From the IMG/VR virus record IMGVR_UViG_3300020430_000017, positions 1 through 60,101 of that record: 60,101 bases of DNA. One strand, 5' to 3'. A program made the position numbers and the translations under genes. The notes under the pieces are model-generated. The model was not told the DNA's origin, searched no databases, and worked only from the letters and a program-made list of their open reading frames with translations. The DNA comes from a virus. Positions 53,353 through 60,101 of this stretch are shown piece after piece (position 1 is the stretch's first letter; every line of letters starts with the position of its first letter).

Positions 53353-55704
53353 TCAACTGTATAAAAAGTTTTTCCAGCTACGAACGATGGACTCGTTAGT
53401 AACCTCTTTCGGCGGCTCTTCCGTCCTGTCGTCAGTGGTCTGGACATGTTCGCCCACCACCTGATTGAATACCGCTTGCACCCTTGCTGCCAACTCGTCT
53501 TCATCATCGTTATGTTCAATCGTGATCTTCATAGCCTCGACTTGCTCTTCGCTGCTGTTGTCGGTGACCTGAAGCTCCATGTACAGCCTGATCATGGGTG
53601 ATCCACCGGTCGTGCGAAGTTCTGACACCCTTGTAATCATGTTTGGATAATGCCTGTCGTCACCCGGTGTACCCTCTTCGTTCCATGCATGCTGAGTCAG
53701 CGCCTGACGCAACGGAACGCTAAACTCTCTACTCATTAGAATCGTCTTAACATCTTCGGGCGACATGTTATCGGGATAATCTGGATATGCGTATGCTGTA
53801 GCTTCGACGCTATAGTATTCCTGATAGTCTGCTTCTTCGGTTCTAACGTCCCACTCATATGCGCTAAACTCGCCGTCGTCTACTTCTCGACCAAACGTGT
53901 TGAGTGCGCCGCCATCCATGTATCCGTCGCGCTTTGCCATGCGAGTTAGCTCGCCCTTAATGCCATCGTACATGTCGTCAATCTCATTGACCTTGATACA
54001 GGCATCTTCAAAATTATCAGCGTTGAAGGCATAGCCGCTGTCGTCGGTGATATACTCATTATCAATCTGTATAGTCAGAATGATGCCGTCGCCATCGCGG
54101 TGCAGGCGTGTGCCCCATGAACCGTCATCCATGAAGCCCCATTCCATATCGCGCAACTCATCAGCCCAATACTCGACAATGCGGCGACTATCTGGAAGCG
54201 AATTCCATTCGTCAGCTTCCCACCTAATGTGTATCTTGGCATCTATCTCAACGTAATAACCTTCACCGCCGTCGTATGTAACCTCGCCTTTGATTTCGCA
54301 GGCTTGATAGCGATAGGTCCAGTCGTCGGCAAGCTCGTTGCATCGCTCTTGTTCCGCTGCCATGGTGCTCTCAAGAAACTCCATTTCTGGCAGCGTGTCT
54401 TCTGTTTCTGTATTCTTTCCTACTCTTTCAAGCTCGATGCCTGTCAGATCTTGGATTAGTCCCTTAATATTATTATCCTCGTAAGATCCACCATACTTGA
54501 TCCAGTTATCGTCTGGTCCGACCTTGGAAATGACAGATGCTTGGCTTTCTTTCGCCCACTCAGCAACTCTCTTCTGAAAGCCGGGGATCTTGGAGCCATA
54601 CACGCGAGTTTCTGGTACAGCCAATTGGAGATCGACCATGTTAGGGGGATCACCCGAGTTAACACGCACTTGGCGCAGACGGACGCGAGAAAGCGGCACC
54701 AAATCAGTGCTAAGCCCAACGTAGCTACCACGCATGTCATCAGCAAAAATCTCGCCCTCCTGAATCTCTTGCTCTGCACTGTCTATGTTGCTAGTATTTG
54801 TAGCATGCAGCAAGTCTTCTGTATTCACCACATAGGCGACAGCGCCGTGTCCATGGGCTTCTGCGACTGCACACTTGAAATAGCCATCTGTGGACTGCTC
54901 TCGCGATGGTGGCGAATGGCATGATGTAATTCGCTGGAAATCTGACATGCGGAGAATGTCTACGGGATCGCGTGTAATTATAATACTGTATCTGTTGCTG
55001 TACAGCTTGTCCATGTTCTTCTTAATATATTCGGCATTATCCTTCCAAAAGTTTGCCATCTTCTGAGCAACCTCGTAAGTGTGCCCCGATTGCAATAGAC
55101 CGGGATTGGGAATATACAGCGACATCTGCTTAGACAGCCGCTCCCAATTCTCCAACTGTTCTGCGTTCAAGGCATCTGCAGCCTCGTTGCCAGTAACGTT
55201 GCCGGGGTGACGGAGAGTGCGATCTGCCTTTTTCTGAATAATGGCAAGTAGCTCATTCTGCCTCTGTGCGACATTTGCGATTTTCCCGAAGAGCTTGCCG
55301 ATTTTCATCTGAATCTTCTTCTTTTTCTTCTCGGGGCGTGCGCCAGTGATTGCAGCCATGATATCGTCTGTGGCAGACTTCGTTGAAACCTCTCTTTCGG
55401 CAGAAACCAAGCCCTTTTCCCAATCTACTGCGTATCCTTGGTCTTGGAGAGTTTTCGCAAACTTGCCCAAATCGCTTGTTTCGTCAAATGCTTTGAAATC
55501 GATGACGAGGCGCGTTTTGCCCTCAAACAACTCATTGAATGCCATATCCTCCGGTTCCATAGAATCGATAGCGTCTTGAATGATCTCAAATTCGTCTTCG
55601 GTGAGTTCTCGGAGCAATTTGCTCTCTGTATACATTTTTGGCTTTTTAGCCGGATTTCTGGCTTCTGTTAAAAACTTGCGCCAGCCATATTCGTCGTAAT
55701 TCAT
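53353..55704 (-). CDS. Giant virion-like protein (783 aa), paralogue of 16155-19754
   Basis: The N-terminus reads Y-G-W-R-K-F-L-T-E-A, a good match to the capsid-targeting peptides of T4 internal proteins, with L-T-E as the cleavage site. Residues about 240-290 share T-R-D-P-V-D-I-L-R-M-S-D, S-C-H-S and C-A-V-A-E-A-H-G-H-G with the 1199-residue protein. The C-terminus again has V-R-S-W-K-N-F-L. The repeat of W-x-x-F-L at both ends is odd. A role as an injected internal protein is inference. Confidence 0.75.
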   Translation of the reverse strand: MNYDEYGWRKFLTEARNPAKKPKMYTESKLLRELTEDEFEIIQDAIDSMEPEDMAFNELFEGKTRLVIDFKAFDETSDLGKFAKTLQDQGYAVDWEKGLVSAEREVSTKSATDDIMAAITGARPEKKKKKIQMKIGKLFGKIANVAQRQNELLAIIQKKADRTLRHPGNVTGNEAADALNAEQLENWERLSKQMSLYIPNPGLLQSGHTYEVAQKMANFWKDNAEYIKKNMDKLYSNRYSIIITRDPVDILRMSDFQRITSCHSPPSREQSTDGYFKCAVAEAHGHGAVAYVVNTEDLLHATNTSNIDSAEQEIQEGEIFADDMRGSYVGLSTDLVPLSRVRLRQVRVNSGDPPNMVDLQLAVPETRVYGSKIPGFQKRVAEWAKESQASVISKVGPDDNWIKYGGSYEDNNIKGLIQDLTGIELERVGKNTETEDTLPEMEFLESTMAAEQERCNELADDWTYRYQACEIKGEVTYDGGEGYYVEIDAKIHIRWEADEWNSLPDSRRIVEYWADELRDMEWGFMDDGSWGTRLHRDGDGIILTIQIDNEYITDDSGYAFNADNFEDACIKVNEIDDMYDGIKGELTRMAKRDGYMDGGALNTFGREVDDGEFSAYEWDVRTEEADYQEYYSVEATAYAYPDYPDNMSPEDVKTILMSREFSVPLRQALTQHAWNEEGTPGDDRHYPNMITRVSELRTTGGSPMIRLYMELQVTDNSSEEQVEAMKITIEHNDDEDELAARVQAVFNQVVGEHVQTTDDRTEEPPKEVTNESIVRSWKNFLYS

Positions 55705-55805
55705 GAAATAGCCTCTGTGCTATAAATAGTTAGCAAAACCGCAAATCTGAAAATTATGGCGGCGAAAAAAATTTGCAACAACGACATTTTGAAGGGCATT
55801 TAGTT

Positions 55806-57023
55806 TCACAGGTTCAACGCCTTCATATTGCCAAAGTCTCTCCCCACTTGGACGTTAACTTTGAAGTCACCTAGTTCGTTGTGGCCAAAAAGGTTAATAA
55901 GTTCTGGAATCAGTCTTCGGTCTTCATCGGCGAGGTCGAGGATAATGGAATCGTGTAGGGTAAATGCGATTGTTGTTCTATTCTCTTTAAGGCGTTCATT
56001 GATTTCGATGAGCCGCCTAAGCACAACGTCCACACAGCTACTTTGAATAATATAAGAGAGAGCATGGTGGTGATCACTATGAATACATCGACCGAATCGT
56101 GTGTTGACATGTGTGCCGGTCCAATGCGAGCCAATAATTCTCTCTCTTCCGTACGTCTTTTCCAGTAGTTTTTCCACAGCCTCATCATTAGTACCTAGTG
56201 AGCCTGAGACGTTTTTACTGCCGTACAGCCACGCAAAGATTCTGCGCTTGGCTTGTTGGCGGTCCATGGAGCCGAAGATATTATCTATGTTCCACTGGTG
56301 AATGTCTTCTGTTGGTTGCTTGTTTCCAGCGAGCGACATGGCAACTCGTAACTCTGCCGCGTTGTAATCTAGCTCAAGGAACCAGTCATTGTTGGGCTTC
56401 AAAATAGAACGGTATTGCTTGTCCAGTGTGAGGATAGGGAACGTGCCCGGTGAGTTAGTTAGGCGTCCTGTCTTGGTGCCCCACACGTTATACTTGCAAT
56501 AGGGTGTGTACTTCTGAATCTTCTTGAGGAACTTACGTGTTGCGGTCTTGTGATACACGTCACGAATCCCATCCATAGATACGTTCAGTTTCTGATATCT
56601 GATGTCATCTAATGCCTCGACCAAGCTTCTTATAAAGTTATAGTTCGCGGGGCGTTCATGAGTCTCAAACACATGCTGAGTGATGCGGTTGCGCACCTCA
56701 CAATAGTCTAACAAAAAGCGCTCTGGCACCAAGTCGAAGAAGCAGTTCTCAGAAAGAGGCACCTTGGCAAACTGAAATGAACGGTAGTATGCGCGCAACT
56801 TGTCTCTCACAGTCTCCCATTGAATAGACAGGTGTGGTGGGCATACCTCATCCAACGACTTGCCGCCGCAGTATATCTTGGCAAATTCAACAGGAGTCTC
56901 GCGTAGGAATGTGCTGTAATCCCATGTCTGTGTCAACGTCGATGGCAAGCCATCATACAATAGTTCTCCATCGAGATATACACCAACGCAGTCTCGCTTG
57001 TCGTCCAATGTTTGAAACAGCAT
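55806..57023 (-). CDS. Short family A DNA polymerase
   Basis: A 405-residue protein with only the polymerase fold. T-G-R-L-T lies at 185-189, motif A L-E-L-D-Y-N-A-A-E-L-R at 216-226, motif B R255-x3-K259-x3-F263-x3-Y267-G268, and motif C L-H-D-S at 356-359. In family A enzymes motif C is normally H-D-E; here Ser replaces Glu. No 3'-5' exonuclease domain is present. It may do gap repair beside the DnaE polymerase. The altered motif C could weaken catalysis. Confidence 0.88.
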   Translation of the reverse strand: MLFQTLDDKRDCVGVYLDGELLYDGLPSTLTQTWDYSTFLRETPVEFAKIYCGGKSLDEVCPPHLSIQWETVRDKLRAYYRSFQFAKVPLSENCFFDLVPERFLLDYCEVRNRITQHVFETHERPANYNFIRSLVEALDDIRYQKLNVSMDGIRDVYHKTATRKFLKKIQKYTPYCKYNVWGTKTGRLTNSPGTFPILTLDKQYRSILKPNNDWFLELDYNAAELRVAMSLAGNKQPTEDIHQWNIDNIFGSMDRQQAKRRIFAWLYGSKNVSGSLGTNDEAVEKLLEKTYGRERIIGSHWTGTHVNTRFGRCIHSDHHHALSYIIQSSCVDVVLRRLIEINERLKENRTTIAFTLHDSIILDLADEDRRLIPELINLFGHNELGDFKVNVQVGRDFGNMKALNL

Positions 57024-57036
57024 GTGCCGTCCTTGA

Positions 57037-58884
57037 TTATGTGATGTTTAACATGAACATGCCTCTTCCGGCACGGTGTCTTTCGCGGTCTTCGTAGATA
57101 TTATACGCCTTTGAATAGTGCTCAACTGTTCTCGGCATCGGATTACCACCGGGGGTCGGCAGTCGTCTTGTTTTGCTGTTAATATAATCCATTGCTGCCT
57201 TGCCGTCAAGAGATTTCTGCAACTCTCTCAAGATTTTTACATATTTGTCGAATCGTTTCTGGCTCCAACCGATGCCAGCCTCGCGTGCGCGCACGAATAA
57301 ATAAAACTGTGCTGGGAATGCGGAGCCAAACGTTGTTACCCACACATCCCACGGTGACATGCCTGCAGTCGTGACCTGTTCAGTGCGTTGACCGGATGCA
57401 CGGTAGATGGACTTGCCGGCAAGAATAGAATACGGATCTCTCAAGTTCTTCACGCTTGGATTGGCATTGGCATCGTAAACAATTTTTTCACGCACGTATT
57501 CAATGGTAAGCGTCTGGTTGGCTGGTCCCTTTTCGTTCATTGCATAGGTGGTCACACGCTGAATCGGGAAAGCGTTTGAGAAATCGTTCCACCATGATAG
57601 GATGTAGCTCATGAGCATCTGCAAATCCGTTAGGTCAGCCCTATAGTAGCACGTCTTAAACATCACGTCAAGGTTCTTTGTCTGCGCGCTCATCGCTGCC
57701 CTGTCATACTTCTCAGCCAACTCAAGGGCTCGCTCTGTACCTATGTCCCTCATTTCTTTAGCCTTAGCGCGCAATGTCGGAATCTTTTTGTGGACCCCAA
57801 ATGGGTCGCGACCTTCGACGGCATAGTCACGAATGTAGTTGCGCATCGGTGTGGAGTTCACATCAGCAACAACACGCCATGGAATATTAAAGTCCACAGA
57901 GAACCCATATTGTCTCAGCTTAGCAACCCAAATTTCAAAGTTAGGATCATTCAACCATGTCTGTTTCTTAAGCACGTCATCATTGGGATCCTCGTCAGTC
58001 AACTCAAGCTGAAATCCACTAACGGCGCGGGGGCATTTCCTGCTGAGAATGAAGGCACTGCGAGTCAGAAAACAATCAGGTGCGTGCGTGTCAACCCAGT
58101 ATAACAGAGACTGTACAAACTGCTTGAAGTTTAATATCTTTCTGTTTCGATGTTCGATGAAGAGCCACTGTTGAAACTTCTGGAACATCTCTGCCATGTG
58201 CTCATTGTATAATGGATGCACGCTGACCCAAGCTTTTTTGAGTGGGATATTGCCCTGCTGATCGGGACGGAACACACCAGCATCAACCAGCAATGCCTTT
58301 TGGGTGTTGCCTGATGTGGTGTGGCGAGTCCAAAACCTAGACCAGTCTTTCTCAAAATGACGCCATGCTTGTGCTACAAAACTTGGTGCAAGCATGCTGT
58401 CGTCAGCGTCAGAACATGACATAAGGAACGCTTCTGACAGATAGATGGGAGTTTGATTAAGATTGACCTTTCCGTACATCGCCTTGTCGTACCAAAAGTC
58501 AATCATACCCAAAGGTGATATAAACTCGCCTTCAAGCTTGGTCTGACCAGCCGGCGCTGGCTGTACCAAGAACCTAGGGGCATTAAGCTCCCAGTCCATG
58601 CGGTTTATAAACGTAGCTTTCGTAAAATCGTCTGGTGTTGCGCCAGACCACATTGCATCCTTGTGCATCATGGGGATCCTCACGAAAGAATCAACATTAG
58701 GGTGACGCTTAGAGCGGAAAGCTATTCTTTGCATACCTCGGCGACGGCGATCATCAACCGGCTCTAATGCGCCGGGTGGTTCGACTACAAACTCAACGGA
58801 GTTATTATTGGCGCGCAGTTTCTCTTGAATAAGCCTCTTTTGCTCTTGTCCTTTTTTGAAATCTTCGTCAGAATAATCAGCCAT
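57037..58884 (-). CDS. Probable structural protein (615 aa)
   Basis: A 615-residue protein with acidic and basic segments, R-H-P-N-V-D-S-F-V-R-I-P near 57 and many aromatic residues (W-V-D-T-H-A-P-D, S-W-W-N-D-F-S). I recognise no enzyme motif. Its size and position next to another large gene at the right edge suggest a virion part. Its start is 12 bp after the previous stop, so they share a transcript. The type of structure is not clear. Confidence 0.6.
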   Translation of the reverse strand: MADYSDEDFKKGQEQKRLIQEKLRANNNSVEFVVEPPGALEPVDDRRRRGMQRIAFRSKRHPNVDSFVRIPMMHKDAMWSGATPDDFTKATFINRMDWELNAPRFLVQPAPAGQTKLEGEFISPLGMIDFWYDKAMYGKVNLNQTPIYLSEAFLMSCSDADDSMLAPSFVAQAWRHFEKDWSRFWTRHTTSGNTQKALLVDAGVFRPDQQGNIPLKKAWVSVHPLYNEHMAEMFQKFQQWLFIEHRNRKILNFKQFVQSLLYWVDTHAPDCFLTRSAFILSRKCPRAVSGFQLELTDEDPNDDVLKKQTWLNDPNFEIWVAKLRQYGFSVDFNIPWRVVADVNSTPMRNYIRDYAVEGRDPFGVHKKIPTLRAKAKEMRDIGTERALELAEKYDRAAMSAQTKNLDVMFKTCYYRADLTDLQMLMSYILSWWNDFSNAFPIQRVTTYAMNEKGPANQTLTIEYVREKIVYDANANPSVKNLRDPYSILAGKSIYRASGQRTEQVTTAGMSPWDVWVTTFGSAFPAQFYLFVRAREAGIGWSQKRFDKYVKILRELQKSLDGKAAMDYINSKTRRLPTPGGNPMPRTVEHYSKAYNIYEDRERHRAGRGMFMLNIT

Positions 58885-58896
58885 ATCTTATACTCC

Positions 58897-60101
58897 TTAC
58901 CAACTGAACCAGTCGGCGAATTCGTTAGTGCTCTCCTTGCCGCCACAGGGATCTTCCGAGTCCACATCAACACCAGCTTCGCCACGACGGAAATCGTCAT
59001 CACCCCACATGGCATCCCACACATCACTGAGCGTCATGTCTTCCCACGGATCATCCGGCACAGTCGCGTTGGCGGCGGCGACTGTTTCACAATCTGGAGC
59101 GCAATCGCTCTTCTCGGCACAGTTCTCGCTTGTCGCGGCTGCAAAAATACATTCTAGTGTTGTGTCGTACTGACCGCCTCTGCGTATCTTCGAGCGAACT
59201 TTAATAACATTATAATAGCCACCCAAACCAAGCATGTTTGCATCACTACCACAAACTGATGGATGACCTAAGCCGGGGGGCGGGTGTAGGAACACGGTCA
59301 TGCCGGGAATGTAGATGTTGTTGCCCAGCATCGTAACATCAGCATTGTACATCTCTCGAATCTGAGATATAGCCCCTGACTCGTCTTGCCGAGCCTCCTT
59401 CATTCCTTGCACATCGTTCTTTTTAAAATCAATCTTCTTAACAAGCCCTCTATCTTCACCGATTCTGTAGTGGTAGATACCGCGTGCCTCATCTAGCCCT
59501 TGCGCGCCTGTGCCGACATATGCCGTGTTCATATACAGGAAAATATAGGTAAAACCAGACAGGTCTTCACCGGCAATCGCACCTTGTGACGAAATGTAGT
59601 CGGCAATCTCTCCAATACCGGGACGCTGACCCGGCATCTCTCCGATCAAATCGGTAGGGGCAGCACCGGGAGTGGCAACCGTGAACATGGCAGTAGAAAT
59701 AACCACCTCTTGGCGAGGGGCTTGTGGAAAACAGCCGGCATTGATCGCGGGCGACACAAGCCTCGCAATAACGTCCTTCAAAAACTGCCTGACAGGGTAA
59801 GAATTGCGCTCTGCGTTGACGACGGTATCATTCCAAAACTTCATAAACATTGTATATGAAATGGGCACATCAGCCAAGTTCATCGAGATGATTTTAGGTG
59901 CCTCATCGTTATCCTTGGTCCACGCATGTCTCGGATCTTGATACTGCAGAGGACCAGTGATAAACTTCATATGCTTGACTGGGTTATCAGGGTCGATTTG
60001 GGCATCGGGAGCAAATGATTTACATGCCAACTCCATAATGTCACCAAAATAGACAAAGTAAATATCGTCATCTGAAACATCGCTTGGGTCTGCGGACTCT
60101 G
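58897..60101 (-). CDS. Probable structural protein, N-terminus outside window
   Basis: The frame is open to the right edge: 21 codons precede the internal ATG at 60036 without a stop, so the true start lies outside. The visible part has 400 residues. It includes T-M-F-T-V-A-T-P-G-A-like Ala/Pro loops, M-L-G-N-N-I-Y-I-P-G-M-T-V-F-L and G-L-G-G-Y-Y-N-V-I-K-V. Such L-G-N-x-x-x-x-P-G and G-L-G-G-Y-Y patterns occur in baseplate or tail proteins of T4-like marine phages as far as I recall. The C-terminus is acidic and Cys-containing. Confidence 0.6.
   Translation of the reverse strand, partial: ESADPSDVSDDDIYFVYFGDIMELACKSFAPDAQIDPDNPVKHMKFITGPLQYQDPRHAWTKDNDEAPKIISMNLADVPISYTMFMKFWNDTVVNAERNSYPVRQFLKDVIARLVSPAINAGCFPQAPRQEVVISTAMFTVATPGAAPTDLIGEMPGQRPGIGEIADYISSQGAIAGEDLSGFTYIFLYMNTAYVGTGAQGLDEARGIYHYRIGEDRGLVKKIDFKKNDVQGMKEARQDESGAISQIREMYNADVTMLGNNIYIPGMTVFLHPPPGLGHPSVCGSDANMLGLGGYYNVIKVRSKIRRGGQYDTTLECIFAAATSENCAEKSDCAPDCETVAAANATVPDDPWEDMTLSDVWDAMWGDDDFRRGEAGVDVDSEDPCGGKESTNEFADWFSW

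Noticed and set aside
55718-55730. TATAAATA-like T4 late promoter
   Set aside because: The match is on the plus strand while all genes are on the minus strand, and no similar match was found upstream of the virion-like genes on the correct strand.
55705-55805. Gap of about 100 bp between the family A polymerase and the 783-residue protein, with GCAAAT/ATTTGC arms
   Set aside because: The arms are 25 nt apart and the intervening A/T-rich DNA does not form a convincing stem; no promoter of either class fits well.
1-60101. CRISPR arrays, insertion sequences, integrase or attachment sites
   Set aside because: I saw no regularly spaced direct repeats, no transposase or integrase motifs and no tRNA-linked duplications; the lone tRNA has no flanking repeat.

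Overview
The window looks like part of the genome of a large tailed double-stranded DNA bacteriophage, most likely a T4-superfamily or jumbo myovirus of a Gram-negative, probably aquatic, host. The evidence is a gp32-like single-strand binding protein, a RecA/UvsX recombinase, a gp41/DnaB-type helicase, a 5'-3' exonuclease, a dUTPase, a ribonucleotide reductase, an amidase endolysin, many tiny tightly overlapping genes, and large proteins that look virion-associated. There are no ribosomal or host metabolic operons. The host and phage genus are inference. Every protein gene I accept, and the single tRNA, is on the minus strand; the long plus-strand frames are shadows.

Right to left is the direction of transcription. 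Bases 60101-57037 hold two large probable structural genes. Bases 57023-41595 are a replication, repair and nucleotide block: a short family A DNA polymerase, a CTS-tagged giant virion protein, an FtsZ/tubulin-like protein, gp32-like SSB, a small lipoprotein, a histone H1-like peptide, a D12 adenine methylase, a nuclease-like protein, RecA, a secreted WXXGXW protein, tRNA-Leu(UAA), UV endonuclease, exonuclease, DnaB-type helicase, B12-dependent class II ribonucleotide reductase and a GroES-like cochaperonin. Bases 41595-30265 carry a nucleotidyltransferase-like pair, a complete bacterial-type DnaE polymerase, a ClpP-like protease, dUTPase, a small PD-(D/E)xK protein, an N6-adenine methylase, an IMPDH/GMPR enzyme and a sigma region-4-like factor. 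Bases 30194-15115 carry an acidic virion-like protein, a second ClpP-like protease, the endolysin, a nuclease-like protein, GroEL, an ImmA/IrrE-like peptidase, phosphomannomutase plus mannose-6-phosphate isomerase cupin, a 1199-residue virion-like protein and a HAD phosphatase.

Bases 15058-1 are an accessory, probably early-expressed region: about 35 very small genes packed with ATGA/GTGA/TTGA overlaps. Most encode 60-130 residue proteins that begin with a version of M-K-V-G-D-L-V-R, which I read as a greatly expanded SH3-like beta-barrel family. Among them sit tiny membrane peptides, a SWIM zinc finger protein, a solo Smr domain, two zinc-knuckle proteins that end in the same barrel, a MoxR ATPase with a matching VWA/metallopeptidase protein, and a MunI-like restriction endonuclease candidate coupled to a D12 adenine methylase.

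Two promoter classes can be read directly. Nine copies of a phage-specific box (TTGAAT, 18-19 bp, TACGTCTAAY read as part of the spacer and -10), each 22-79 bp before a start codon, serve the accessory region, and a tenth serves the WXXGXW gene. Near-consensus sigma-70 promoters with exactly 17 bp spacers sit before groEL, the helicase, recA, gp32, uvsE and a small gene at 34943.
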